IMG/VR virus record: IMGVR_UViG_3300017605_000168
Location: 1-44,453 of that record
DNA from: a virus
Direction: 5' to 3' (one strand)
Length of the DNA: 44,453 nucleotides
Position numbers and translations under genes: made by a program. The notes below the pieces were generated by a model. The model worked only from the letters and a program-made list of their open reading frames with translations. It was not told the origin of the DNA and ran no database searches. Of this stretch, positions 1 through 8,240 are shown piece by piece (within the stretch, counting starts at the first letter, position 1; each line of letters opens with the position of its first letter).

Positions 1-1
1 A

Positions 2-136
2 CTACCGATTTGTCCGTGGTGCGACAAGCCGGTTGAGCCCGGTGGACCCTTCGTGAAAGCGCACTGGCCTTGTCACCCCACGCCCACTCGCGGGGGCCAG
101 ACGGACGAGGAGTCAGGTGGTGATGGCAACCATTAA
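2..136 (+). CDS. C-terminal fragment of a small zinc-finger-like protein
   Basis: This open frame enters from the left edge and ends at TAA 134-136, so only the last 44 residues are visible. They begin with CPWC and continue with spaced His and Cys residues (H-x2-C-H), a pattern typical of small phage zinc-binding proteins. The frame overlaps the next gene by 14 bases, a coupling seen throughout the window. No enzymatic function can be inferred. The reading frame is chosen for its Cys/His pattern; the two other frames stop early. Confidence 0.5.
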   Translation, partial: LPICPWCDKPVEPGGPFVKAHWPCHPTPTRGGQTDEESGGDGNH

Positions 137-380
137 GAACGAACATATTGTCTGGGCCTACGCGGAGCGGGAAGACGGCGCAGGGCAAGTCCTGATTGTT
201 GGTCTGACCGAGACCGGCGTTGGCTACATGAAGACCGAATTCGGTCAGTCGCTGGTCATCAATCCGCCGGGACGCGGCTTCAGCAACGTGACGCAGGTCT
301 TGGTCTTCATGGCCGACAGCAAAGAGCAATTGAAGAACATATTCCGCGAAGCCGGAATCATCGTCAGTGAGGCGCACTGA
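123..380 (+). CDS. hypothetical protein, about 85 aa
   Basis: A small acidic-to-neutral protein with alternating beta-like hydrophobic stretches (HIVWAYAER, GQVLIVGLTE, VTQVLVFMAD) and no recognisable motif. The start is ambiguous: in-frame GTG 117, GTG 120 and ATG 123 all lie 4-10 bases after GAGGAG at 107-112. ATG 123 is preferred as the only AUG. Its TGA overlaps the next ATG (TGATG at 378-382), implying coupled translation. The function is unknown. Confidence 0.7.
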   Translation: MATIKNEHIVWAYAEREDGAGQVLIVGLTETGVGYMKTEFGQSLVINPPGRGFSNVTQVLVFMADSKEQLKNIFREAGIIVSEAH

Positions 381-535
381 TGAAGGTTCGCTACAAGATT
401 CATTGGGCCGGTGATCGCCGTAGTCCGGGATTGAAATGGGAAATCTGGGACTGGACAATCCGAGCGCCCATTGCCTATCTCGAAACTCGATCTATTGCGC
501 GCAAGATTTGCGCTTTACTAAACGCATCGAATTGA
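380..535 (+). CDS. hypothetical protein, 51 aa
   Basis: A short frame starting at the ATG embedded in the previous gene's stop (TGATG). The product is basic and Trp-rich near residues 19-25 (KWEIWDW), followed by a region with a RKICALLNAS-like amphipathic end. It stops at 533-535, one base before the next ATG. Its tight fit between two genes is the main support. The function is unknown. Confidence 0.55.
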   Translation: MKVRYKIHWAGDRRSPGLKWEIWDWTIRAPIAYLETRSIARKICALLNASN

Positions 536-536
536 A

Positions 537-1025
537 ATGGCGAAGGCTTACCTCTCGACCGGCGCGTGTATCAGTCCATGCGGAACGTATCGCTACTGGC
601 TGTCTCGACAGTTCGGCATAGGTTCTCGGTCGATCATGTTCGTCGGGCTGAATCCGTCCACGGCTGACGAAACGCTGGACGATCCGACGATTCGTCGCTG
701 CGTCTCGTTCGCAATGCTGTGGGGTTACGACCGGCTGTATATGGGGAACGTCTACGCGTTGCGATCGACGGATCCGAGACTGCTGTATACGACCACGGTC
801 GATCCGGTTGGGCCTGACAATCTGTTCCACTTGAACGAAATGGCCGTCACGGTCGAACGGATTGTCGCTGCGTGGGGCGCGAACAAACTCACGCCGAAGG
901 CCAAAGGCATCGCCGACTGGCTGAAATCACTGAACAAGACCTACTGTCTCGGCCAGAACATGAATGGGACGCCGAAGCACCCGTTGTATATCTCGTCGCG
1001 TTCATTGTTGCGCAAGATGGTCTAA
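537..1025 (+). CDS. DUF1643 family protein
   Basis: The 162-residue product matches the DUF1643 family in length and signature. It has a central FVGLNPSTADETLDDPTIRRC segment (about residues 34-55; one motif in this family), followed by GNVYALRSTDP (about 70-80) and a WGA segment (about 112-114). The family occurs in bacteria and phages, and its biochemical role is not established to my knowledge. It lies in the run of small genes upstream of terminase and overlaps the next start (TAATG at 1023-1027). The assignment rests on recalled family motifs. Confidence 0.8.
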   Translation: MAKAYLSTGACISPCGTYRYWLSRQFGIGSRSIMFVGLNPSTADETLDDPTIRRCVSFAMLWGYDRLYMGNVYALRSTDPRLLYTTTVDPVGPDNLFHLNEMAVTVERIVAAWGANKLTPKAKGIADWLKSLNKTYCLGQNMNGTPKHPLYISSRSLLRKMV

Positions 1026-1219
1026 TGCCAACTCCATCGGCTGAGTTTATCGAGGATTCGCTCAAATGGCGCGGCAAAGTGCTGACCGGAAGATATGCTC
1101 ATTGGTGTCCAGAGTGGGACGATCTTCCCATCGACGAAACGTGCGACGAATGGCCCTGTGATTGCGGCATTAAGGATTACATCGATGGCAAAACGACCGA
1201 GGCGGCGGAACAATCCTGA
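1025..1219 (+). CDS. hypothetical Cys-containing protein, 64 aa
   Basis: Translation is likely to start at ATG 1025, which overlaps the stop of the DUF1643 gene. A longer in-frame extension upstream would run through that gene. The product is acidic with several Trp and Cys residues (HWCPEWDD, then CDEWPCDCG about residues 39-47), suggesting a metal or disulfide site. It overlaps the next gene, whose ATG is at 1185. The function is unknown. Confidence 0.6.
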   Translation: MPTPSAEFIEDSLKWRGKVLTGRYAHWCPEWDDLPIDETCDEWPCDCGIKDYIDGKTTEAAEQS

Positions 1220-1460
1220 AGCGAACCAACTGCGTTCGGTCGCGGCTGGACCTGAACGATTGTTCGACGATCTGACTGCGCCGTTCCGCAAAGTGGTCGA
1301 GGCGACCGAAACGACGCGGAACGGATTACGAGCCGTCGCAGGCGAGATGCAGCAAGCGGCCGAGAAACTGAATGCGGTTGCGGATAAGCTGGATCTGATT
1401 GCCGACGGGCTAGACGTGATTCTCCGCGCGCCGATTCTTCAGCGATTTCGAAACCAGTAG
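1185..1460 (+). CDS. putative coiled-coil protein, 91 aa
   Basis: The N-terminus is very basic (MAKRPRRRNNP). The rest is helical with heptad-like spacing of Leu, Val and Ala (about residues 30-85), as in small coiled-coil phage proteins. ATG 1185 lies inside the previous gene. An upstream in-frame ATG at 1095 exists but would lengthen the overlap to 125 bases and is less likely. Its stop TAG 1458-1460 shares a base with a GTG that could start the next gene. The role is unknown. Confidence 0.6.
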   Translation: MAKRPRRRNNPEANQLRSVAAGPERLFDDLTAPFRKVVEATETTRNGLRAVAGEMQQAAEKLNAVADKLDLIADGLDVILRAPILQRFRNQ

Positions 1461-1465
1461 TGCTA

Positions 1466-2233
1466 ATGGCTCGTAAATCAAACGCATCGCCAATCAACGT
1501 AGAACCGACCATTCGCATCTATCCGGGCACGAAGACCGAAAGAACGGTCGCGCGGTGTCAGCAGGTGCGAAAAGACGGATCACAGTGTAAGAAACCGTCG
1601 ATGAACGGACTGCCGAAGTGTCGCAAGCATGGCGGCGCGAACATGCTGCGAATTGGTCCGGCGAATCCCAATTGGAAAGGCGGCGTTTCGACGACCGTTC
1701 ACCGGATGCCGGGACGATGGACCACGATGCTGGCTCCGTCGCATCAGGCCAGCTACATCCGGTCGCTGGAAGACCCGGAACTGCTGTCGCTGGTCGGTGA
1801 AATCGGGCTGGTCGATGTTCGATTGGAAGAAGCCGTCAGCCGGACGAAGACGTTCGCGGACTGGTCAGCGGTGAAGGATGCCTATGACCGGCTGGTGGCA
1901 GCGATGGCCGTGTCGAACAGTGCCGAGATTCGCGCGTCGCTGGAGGCGCTGCGCGATTTGTCCTACGGCCAGACGGACAACGACGACGCGTGGCGGGAAG
2001 TGTTGGACCTAACGGAACGACGTCGCGATTTGGTCGAATCCGAACGGCGACGTAAGATAGAACTGAGTTTGTATCTCACGCGAGAGCAGGCCGATATGAA
2101 GGCTCAGTTGCTGCTGGATATCATTCGCCGGAACGTGACCGATCGGTCGATCATTGTCGCGATCGTGTCTGAATTCCGGAACGCGATGGAAGCGGCGCGA
2201 ACGATCGACCGACCGACGACGATCGACGTTTAA
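1466..2233 (+). CDS. putative small terminase subunit with HGG-type zinc motif
   Basis: The 255-residue protein carries a C-x2-V-x5-C-K-x9-CRKHGG motif near residues 28-60 followed by NPNWKGG. This combination is common in phage proteins encoded next to terminase. The rest is helical and acidic/basic with no nuclease motif. Position directly before TerL (3-base gap), size and helical content suggest a DNA-recognition (small terminase) role, which is inference. The start is ATG 1466; GTG 1460 is an alternative two codons upstream. Confidence 0.6.
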   Translation: MARKSNASPINVEPTIRIYPGTKTERTVARCQQVRKDGSQCKKPSMNGLPKCRKHGGANMLRIGPANPNWKGGVSTTVHRMPGRWTTMLAPSHQASYIRSLEDPELLSLVGEIGLVDVRLEEAVSRTKTFADWSAVKDAYDRLVAAMAVSNSAEIRASLEALRDLSYGQTDNDDAWREVLDLTERRRDLVESERRRKIELSLYLTREQADMKAQLLLDIIRRNVTDRSIIVAIVSEFRNAMEAARTIDRPTTIDV

Positions 2234-2235
2234 CC

Positions 2236-3786
2236 ATGGGCGCTGCGCGAAAAGTCGCGATCGATCATTCCATCCCGGTCTCACAAATCTACGACGACAA
2301 ATTGTTGCGAGGGCTAGAGCAGATCGGAGACGATCTCGCGCAGCAACATATAGCCGTGAACGCGGCCAGCGCGCATGTCCAGCCAGCGCAGGCGCGGACC
2401 GGAATGCTGGATTTCACGCGCTATACGTTTCATGGGTTCGAAGAGTCGTGGCATCACGGATCGATCGCTGAATTTCTCGACCGGTTTGTTGCTGGGGAAA
2501 TCACGCGCGGGATGATCTTCATGCCGCCGCGACACAGCAAGTCCGAATTCGTTTCTCGACGCCTTCCAGCCTACATCTTCGGCAAGCGACCATCGGCCAA
2601 AATCATCGCGGCCAGCTATACGCACGATCTGGCCGTCATGATGTCGCGCGACGTTCAGCGAATCATCGAAACGCCAGCCTACGAGAACCTGTTTCCGAAC
2701 ACGCGCATCCTCGGCAAACAGACCGATCCGTTGTGGGAAATCAACAACGGGCAGGGCTACTATCGCGCGGCAGGCGTCAACGTCGGTATCTCCGGAATGG
2801 GCGCGTCCTACGGACTGATTGACGATCCGATCAAGGACGCCGCCGAAGCGAACAGTCAGGTCTATCGCGAGAATCTGTGGCAGTGGTATACGTCCACGTT
2901 CTACACCCGCCTTGAGATGCCGGGATCGATTCTCCTGACGATGACTCGCTGGCACGAAGACGACCTTGCAGGACGACTGTTGAAGATTGCGCGCGAGGAT
3001 CCGCAAGCCGACCAGTGGACCGTGTTAGACCTTCCGGCGCGAGCCATCAAAAACCAAAAAAATCGTAAGCAGGGAGAACCGCTCTGGCCGTCTCGATTCG
3101 GAGACGAACGGTTGATGAAGATTGAACGCACGCTGGGCGACTGGTGGGATCCGATGTATCAGCAGCGTCCCGGCAAACCCGGCGGGACGATGTTCAAGCG
3201 GCATTGGTTCGAAGTCGTCGATCACGTTCCATCCGGTTGGATGGGTGCGAAATTCGTGCGTCGCTGGGACGTCGCAGGCACGGCAGGCGGCGGCGATTGG
3301 ACCGTCGGCACGCTCATGGCGGAACTGTCCTACGTGAACGGGACCAAGCTGTATGTGATCTTGAGCGTGATTCGTGGTCAGTGGGATTCCGGCGGGGTCA
3401 ATTCCGTCATCCAACAGACGGCGAAAACCGATCGCGAGAAGTGGGGGTTCGTCCGGATTCGTGAGGAACAGGAACCGGGATCATCGGGTAAGGCGGTGAT
3501 CAACCAACACAAACAGATGCTGGCTGGTTACGATTATGCAGGCGTGCCGACGACCGGCGAGAAGACCATCAACTGGGCACCGTTCGCGGCCATGTGTAAG
3601 ACGCCGGAAGCGGAGACCGGTTCAGTGAAGTTACTGCGCGGTCCGTGGAATTTCGAGTGGTTAGAGGAGATGGTTCGGGTGCCGAAAGCCGCCCACGACG
3701 ATCAAGCCGATTCAGCAGCTGGCGCGTTCAATGATCTGACCGGTGCAGCAGGAGGCGTGAAAATCACGGCTGTATCAGGATACTAA
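2236..3786 (+). CDS. terL: terminase large subunit (packaging ATPase/nuclease)
   Basis: The 516-residue product has the two-domain terminase layout. The ATPase part shows a Walker A variant PPRHSKSE at residues 97-104 and a Walker B-like YGLIDDP at 192-198, followed by the LTMTRWHEDDLAGRL signature (about 234-248). The nuclease part shows RRWDVAGT (D345), REEQEPGSSGK (about 409-419) and HDDQADS (487-493), the acidic residues expected of an RNase H-like fold. The enzyme cuts and pumps DNA into the prohead through the portal encoded just downstream. It ends at TAA 3784-3786 with the next ATG directly adjacent. Confidence 0.95.
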   Translation: MGAARKVAIDHSIPVSQIYDDKLLRGLEQIGDDLAQQHIAVNAASAHVQPAQARTGMLDFTRYTFHGFEESWHHGSIAEFLDRFVAGEITRGMIFMPPRHSKSEFVSRRLPAYIFGKRPSAKIIAASYTHDLAVMMSRDVQRIIETPAYENLFPNTRILGKQTDPLWEINNGQGYYRAAGVNVGISGMGASYGLIDDPIKDAAEANSQVYRENLWQWYTSTFYTRLEMPGSILLTMTRWHEDDLAGRLLKIAREDPQADQWTVLDLPARAIKNQKNRKQGEPLWPSRFGDERLMKIERTLGDWWDPMYQQRPGKPGGTMFKRHWFEVVDHVPSGWMGAKFVRRWDVAGTAGGGDWTVGTLMAELSYVNGTKLYVILSVIRGQWDSGGVNSVIQQTAKTDREKWGFVRIREEQEPGSSGKAVINQHKQMLAGYDYAGVPTTGEKTINWAPFAAMCKTPEAETGSVKLLRGPWNFEWLEEMVRVPKAAHDDQADSAAGAFNDLTGAAGGVKITAVSGY

Positions 3787-3996
3787 ATGGACAGCGAATG
3801 GCTGGTCTATTATTGCGACGACGGCAACCATGTCGTGCCGAACAACGATTTGGTCCAACATATCCTGTCTGATGATTGTTGGTGCGTTCCCTTCCGCAAG
3901 GACGGGTCTATAGTGCATAATTCGGCAGACGACCGTGAAATCTACGAACGCGCGGCGTGGTCGCAGTATCGTCGAACCGTGAACCCCTTCAATTAG
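3787..3996 (+). CDS. hypothetical protein, 69 aa
   Basis: A small ORF between TerL and portal whose ATG directly follows the TerL stop codon. The product is acidic and Trp/Tyr-rich, with WLVYYCDDGNHVV at the N-terminus and no known motif. It may be a minor head factor or a passenger gene; nothing in the sequence decides. The spacing to portal is 7 bases. Confidence 0.6.
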   Translation: MDSEWLVYYCDDGNHVVPNNDLVQHILSDDCWCVPFRKDGSIVHNSADDREIYERAAWSQYRRTVNPFN

Positions 3997-4003
3997 GATC
4001 GTC

Positions 4004-5464
4004 ATGCCTGTTGACACGCCGAACGAGGAATACAGGAAATACACGCTCAAATGGTCACGGTGTCGCGATACGTTCGACGGCGCGGACGCGGTCAAATCGA
4101 AACGAGAAACATACCTGCCAGTGCTCGGCGGTCAGGAAATCACGCCTGAACAGAAAGCCGCCTACGATTCATATCTCTTCCATGCGATTTTCTTCAACGC
4201 GGTTGCGCCGACGGTCACGGCGCTGACCGGCGCGGTATTCATGAAGCCGATGTCGCTGGAGAAGATCCCGAAGCCAATCGAGGAGCTATTCACCGATATC
4301 ACGATGGCTGGTCAGACGCTGGAGCAGTTCGCTCGCGATATGGTTGGTCAGGTGGTGCATCCCGGTCGCTATGGCGTGCTGGTCGATCTGCCGCAGGAAC
4401 CGTCTGCGAATCCGAGACCGTATGTGGTGGCCTATCGAGCGGAGCAGATCATCAACTGGCGCACCGCCGTGATCGACGGCGAGAAGGTGCCGACGATGGT
4501 GGTTCTGAAAGAGACCGACGCGGAGGCTACCGACGATCGGTTCGTGGATAAGGTCGTCGATCGGTTTCGCGTGCTGGAACTGGTCGCGGGAATCTACACA
4601 CAGACGCTGTGGAGCGAATCGCCTACCAAGAAGGGCGAATATATCGAAGGTCCGACGCTGATTCCAACCAGACGCGGCGAGCCGCTGACGTTCATTCCGT
4701 TTACGTGCGTGGGTCCGGAGGGCGTGATCTGGGAAATCTCGGATCCGCCGCTCATGGCGCTGACGGATATGAACCTCTCGCACTATCTGACGATGGCCGA
4801 TCTGGAATGGGGTTCGCACTGGACGGCGCTTCCCACACCGGTTCTCTCAGGCGTCTCCGACGATACGCCGGTCTATATCGGATCGTCGCGCGCGATCAAG
4901 TTGCAGGATCCGAACGCGAAGGCCAGCTATCTGGAATTCACCGGACAAGGTCTCGGTGCGTTGCGCGAGAACGAGAAGGCCAAGCGCCTCATGATGGCGT
5001 CGCTTGGTGGTCGGTTGCTAGACGAGACCGGCCTACAACCAGCGACGGCGACGGAAGTCCTGATTCGTCATTCTGGCGAGCACGCGTCGCTGTTGACTAT
5101 CGCGATGTCGTGCGGACAGGCGCTGTCGCGGGTGGTCCAGTGGATGTCGTGGTGGCTGACGCAGGATACGGAGATAGACAAGGATCCGACCGTTGGACTC
5201 TCGACCGATTTCTACCCAGTGAAGATGACGCCGGACGAACTGTCGAAACTGATGCTGGCGTGGCAGGCGAACGCTATCAGCTACGAAACGTTCTTCGCGG
5301 CTTTGCAGGATGGAGGCATCTATCCGCCGGGAACCACGCTTGAAGACGAGAAAGCCAGAATCGACGCTGAATCCGAAGAGGCCGCTCAAAAGGCTCTGGA
5401 GATTGCACAAGCGCAAGTCGGCAACGACAACCAAGGGGATCCGATCCCAGAACTAAACAACTAA
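4004..5464 (+). CDS. portal protein, DUF4055 family
   Basis: The 486-residue protein resembles the DUF4055 portal-like family. It starts with a YRKYTLKWSRCRD..G element and a KRETYLPVLGGQ segment, continues with long helices (ALTGAVFMKP, residues about 75-84) and GRYGVLVD (about 122-129), and has a Gln/Glu-rich C-terminus. Portals form the dodecameric ring at one capsid vertex through which TerL threads DNA. Its place between TerL and the Mu F-like protein and its length are normal for a portal. It stops at 5462-5464, and the next ATG is adjacent. Confidence 0.88.
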   Translation: MPVDTPNEEYRKYTLKWSRCRDTFDGADAVKSKRETYLPVLGGQEITPEQKAAYDSYLFHAIFFNAVAPTVTALTGAVFMKPMSLEKIPKPIEELFTDITMAGQTLEQFARDMVGQVVHPGRYGVLVDLPQEPSANPRPYVVAYRAEQIINWRTAVIDGEKVPTMVVLKETDAEATDDRFVDKVVDRFRVLELVAGIYTQTLWSESPTKKGEYIEGPTLIPTRRGEPLTFIPFTCVGPEGVIWEISDPPLMALTDMNLSHYLTMADLEWGSHWTALPTPVLSGVSDDTPVYIGSSRAIKLQDPNAKASYLEFTGQGLGALRENEKAKRLMMASLGGRLLDETGLQPATATEVLIRHSGEHASLLTIAMSCGQALSRVVQWMSWWLTQDTEIDKDPTVGLSTDFYPVKMTPDELSKLMLAWQANAISYETFFAALQDGGIYPPGTTLEDEKARIDAESEEAAQKALEIAQAQVGNDNQGDPIPELNN

Positions 5465-5632
5465 ATGGCGCATGTTGAATATAGAATGACGCCAAGAACG
5501 AAAACATGGTCGTGGGTGCTTTACTACGGCCAGTCACCCATCATGAGCCAGTCAGGATTCTCGACCGAACACGACGCACGCCAATCGTTCGAAATTATCA
5601 AGCTGGCGATTCAGTCACTCCAAACATCATGA
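5465..5632 (+). CDS. hypothetical protein, 55 aa
   Basis: A small ORF whose ATG abuts the portal stop and whose TGA overlaps the ATG of the PAP2 gene (ATGA at 5629-5632). The product begins MAHVEYRMTPRTKTWSWVLYY and has a beta-rich front and a helical end (ARQSFEIIKLAIQSL). I do not recognise a family. Support is mainly the exact fit to both neighbours. Confidence 0.6.
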   Translation: MAHVEYRMTPRTKTWSWVLYYGQSPIMSQSGFSTEHDARQSFEIIKLAIQSLQTS

Positions 5633-6114
5633 CCAAACTTACGACGACGACGATCGCGCTGGTCTTGCTGGCCTTGCTGGTCTCAGCGCCGGTGTTCGCG
5701 CAGGACAATCCGTCTGCGTGGCCACCGGAGCATAGGAATCTCGCCAATAACATTTCGTGGGCGACGGTTTCAACGAACGTCTTTTTCGATTCCCTACACG
5801 CGCTGAAACATCCCACGACGACCAAGAAACATGCGGTGCTCTGCACGCTGTCGCGTTACGCGATTACCAGCGGCGCGTCGCATCTGACGAAGTCTCTCGT
5901 GCATCGCGAACGTCCTGATGGCAGCGACAACCGATCGTTCTACAGCGGCCATACGGCGTGGGCGTTCGTCTCGTCTGGCTGGAAATGGGAAATCGGGATC
6001 CCGCTGGCGATCGGAACCGGCTACGGTCGCGCGGCAGCGAATCGACACTATTGGACAGATATCGCAGCTGGCGCCGGGGCGGGTCTCGCGGCACAATTGG
6101 TGTGCAAACCATAA
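5629..6114 (+). CDS. secreted PAP2-superfamily phosphatase (phage moron)
   Basis: The 161-residue product starts with a Sec-type signal peptide: a short basic start, hydrophobic residues 9-20 and a cleavage-like VFAQ near residue 25. It then shows all three PAP2 acid phosphatase motifs: K-x6-RP at K88-R95-P96, YSGH with the catalytic-type His at H108, and R-x5-H-x3-D at R134/H140/D144. Family members remove phosphate from lipid phosphates or pyrophosphates, including undecaprenyl pyrophosphate. Exported action on envelope lipids is inferred. ATG 5629 overlaps the previous stop, and a longer upstream in-frame start at 5506 would lose the signal peptide start. It sits, oddly, between portal and head morphogenesis genes. 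Confidence 0.85.
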   Translation: MTKLTTTTIALVLLALLVSAPVFAQDNPSAWPPEHRNLANNISWATVSTNVFFDSLHALKHPTTTKKHAVLCTLSRYAITSGASHLTKSLVHRERPDGSDNRSFYSGHTAWAFVSSGWKWEIGIPLAIGTGYGRAAANRHYWTDIAAGAGAGLAAQLVCKP

Positions 6115-6404
6115 TGGCGATCGACGCAAACGTTGCATACGTTGAAGTTCGTGAAGACGGATCGGGAACGCTCCACCTATGCGACCGCATCCCTGAAGGT
6201 TCGCGAGGCCAATCGCGTTTGTCTTTTGATTCTGCGCCCTACGAAGTGACCGCCTTAAACGGTTTAGCGATCTGGGGCGGCGGAAGCCAGATCATGTTAG
6301 GAGAAACGGAAATCGCCAAACGCGACGGCTATACAAAAATCTCGTTCACTGAACGAGAAATGTTCTTGCTGGCTGTCGCTCGATACCATCAAAAACATCG
6401 ATAG
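6114..6404 (+). CDS. hypothetical protein, 96 aa
   Basis: ATG 6114 overlaps the PAP2 stop (TAATG). The product looks beta-rich with an N-terminal AYVEVREDGSGTLHLCD stretch and a C-terminal FTEREMFLLAVARYH helix. The longer in-frame extension to 5958 would run inside the PAP2 gene and is rejected. No family is recognised. It may belong with the PAP2 gene as an inserted pair. Confidence 0.6.
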   Translation: MAIDANVAYVEVREDGSGTLHLCDRIPEGSRGQSRLSFDSAPYEVTALNGLAIWGGGSQIMLGETEIAKRDGYTKISFTEREMFLLAVARYHQKHR

Positions 6405-6407
6405 GCT

Positions 6408-7253
6408 ATGCCAGCGCATCCGATCTACTGGGTAGCCGACCGACTTGCACCAACGATGCGGAAGCAGTTCATGGACGCCGTGACCAGACTCCAAGGTCGC
6501 ATTTCGATCGCGGTGCTCGACGACGCCGTTCGGCGGCGCGGGATGCCAAAGACAGCCGTCGATGCGTTCAAGACCTTCAACGAACAGCTAGACAAATCGG
6601 TCGGCGCGACACTGCATACGGTCTGGGAAAAGACCGCGCAATCGGAAGAGCGCAAACTGGCGACGCGCCTTGGTCTCACGGCGCGATTCGATATGGTCAG
6701 ACCGGAAGCGATCGAAGCGGCGCGGTTGCGATCGTCGTTCCTGATTCGCGAAATCACGTCGGAGACACGCTCGTCGGTCCAGCAAATGATTGCGTCCGCG
6801 ATCCGCGACGGGACCGCACCACGCGAGGCCGCAAAACAGATTCGTCAGGTAGTCGGTCTCACGTCACGGCAGGCCGGAGCCGTAATCAACTACCGGAACA
6901 GTCTTCGCGAAGCTGGCGCAACGAAAGCAGCGGCTGACAAGGCCGCGTTTCAATACGCACGCCGATCGCTGAACAACCGCGCGCTGACGATCGCGAGAAC
7001 GGAAACGATCCGATCGTCGGTCGATGGGCAGCTGGAAGCATGGAAGGGCGCGCAGGACAAAGGCTTGATCGCGGAGACAACCGAAAAGGAATGGCTGACG
7101 GCTGACGATGAGCGTCGCTGTCCGCAATGTGAAGGATTACAGGGCGCGTCGGTCTTAATCGATGACGTCTTCGAAGGCTCGCTCGCTGGACCACCAGCGC
7201 ATCCCAGATGCCGCTGCACGCTGGTCCTCACTCACACAACCCGACGACGATAG
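6408..7253 (+). CDS. Mu F-like / SPP1 gp7-like head morphogenesis protein
   Basis: The 281-residue product has a helical N-terminus and the conserved C-terminal minor head domain. TIARTETIRSSVDGQLEAW (about 193-211) is followed by EKEWLTADDERRCPQCEGLQG (about 226-246, one motif) and PPAHPRCRCTL (about 261-271). The C-x2-C and H-x-RCRC residues are the metal-binding signature of the family. These proteins are minor capsid proteins linked to the portal and sometimes injected with DNA. Location after portal and before scaffold is typical. Confidence 0.88.
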   Translation: MPAHPIYWVADRLAPTMRKQFMDAVTRLQGRISIAVLDDAVRRRGMPKTAVDAFKTFNEQLDKSVGATLHTVWEKTAQSEERKLATRLGLTARFDMVRPEAIEAARLRSSFLIREITSETRSSVQQMIASAIRDGTAPREAAKQIRQVVGLTSRQAGAVINYRNSLREAGATKAAADKAAFQYARRSLNNRALTIARTETIRSSVDGQLEAWKGAQDKGLIAETTEKEWLTADDERRCPQCEGLQGASVLIDDVFEGSLAGPPAHPRCRCTLVLTHTTRRR

Positions 7254-7265
7254 GAGAATTCCGAC

Positions 7266-8096
7266 ATGGCTTTGAAAGCAGTATTGCCGAAGACCGATTA
7301 CGAAGGGCTGGATGGGGCGCTGAAGCCGTTCTACAAGTCCGAGGGCGATCGGTTCGTGCTGGACATGGAAGGCTTCGAAGATCATTCAGCGGCGCGCGGT
7401 CTCAAATCGGCGCTGGACAAGGAACGCGGCGCGAAGGCTGAACGCGAACGCGAACTGAACGAACTGCGCGACAAGGTTGGCGATCTGGATCCGGCGAAGG
7501 CGCGCGAGGCGCTGAAACGGATCAAGGAAATCGAAGACGCTGAGAAGCTGGGCGACATTCCGGAGAAATTCAAGAAACCATTCGAAGAGGCGGTCGAACA
7601 TCGGACGCAGTCGATGCGAACCGACTTCGAGAACCAGAAGAAAGGCTTCGAAAAGAAGATCAACGATCTCGGCGGTGAGAAACAGTCGCTGACCGAGAAG
7701 CTTGAGGAACTGATGATCGTCAACGAAGTCCGGTCCGAGGCCGCGAAGCTGGGTCTCTACGACTGGGCGATCGAGGATGCGGTCCTACGCGCACGGCAGG
7801 TCTATCACATTAAGGACGGCAAACCGATCCCGATCAAGCCGGGAACAAAGGACGAAATTCTGTGGGGCAAGAATCCGCAGGAACCGAAACCAATCGCGGA
7901 ATGGTTGTCGGATGCGACCGCTGAGCGTCCGGGCTGGGTGAAGGATTCGAACGGCGGTGGCGCGCGGAACGATCCGCGTTTGACCGGCGGGAAGGTTTAC
8001 AAGATCAAACGCGAAGATGCTCGCGATACGACGAAGTATCAGGCGGCAAAGGAAGCGGCGAAAAAATCTGGACAAACATTAGAGATTGTAGATTAA
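7266..8096 (+). CDS. head scaffolding protein
   Basis: The 276-residue product is highly charged and helical, with a long coiled-coil centre (about residues 38-155) rich in Glu, Lys and Arg (ALDKERGAKAERERELNELR is an example) and a basic C-terminus ending in a KKSGQTLEIVD tail. This pattern, and the position directly before the coat gene, fits a scaffold that templates prohead assembly and is then removed. An RBS-like AGGAGAA precedes ATG 7266. No protease gene is visible nearby, as in P22-type assembly. Confidence 0.8.
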   Translation: MALKAVLPKTDYEGLDGALKPFYKSEGDRFVLDMEGFEDHSAARGLKSALDKERGAKAERERELNELRDKVGDLDPAKAREALKRIKEIEDAEKLGDIPEKFKKPFEEAVEHRTQSMRTDFENQKKGFEKKINDLGGEKQSLTEKLEELMIVNEVRSEAAKLGLYDWAIEDAVLRARQVYHIKDGKPIPIKPGTKDEILWGKNPQEPKPIAEWLSDATAERPGWVKDSNGGGARNDPRLTGGKVYKIKREDARDTTKYQAAKEAAKKSGQTLEIVD

Positions 8097-8130
8097 GATA
8101 CCTATCAGCTGTTGTCCTTCCGCTAGGGCG

Positions 8131-8169
8131 CGGCAACCGACGAGGTCGAGACGGTCACGTTGGTTGCCG
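8131..8169 (+). promoter_or_regulatory. hairpin in the scaffold-coat intergenic gap
   Basis: The 144-base gap 8097-8240 holds no ORF worth calling. It contains an 8-bp perfect stem, CGGCAACC at 8131-8138 pairing with GGTTGCCG at 8162-8169, with a 23-base loop. No T-run follows, so it is not a plain intrinsic terminator. It could be a partial terminator, an RNA processing site or a stabiliser raising coat mRNA over scaffold mRNA. A GGAGTAGGTGGC sequence before ATG 8241 offers the coat RBS. Confidence 0.4.
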
Positions 8170-8240
8170 ACGCTACAAAGGGCGAGACGCCTGCTGGAAT
8201 GTGACGGAACTTTAGTTCTCGTTTCATTGGAGTAGGTGGC

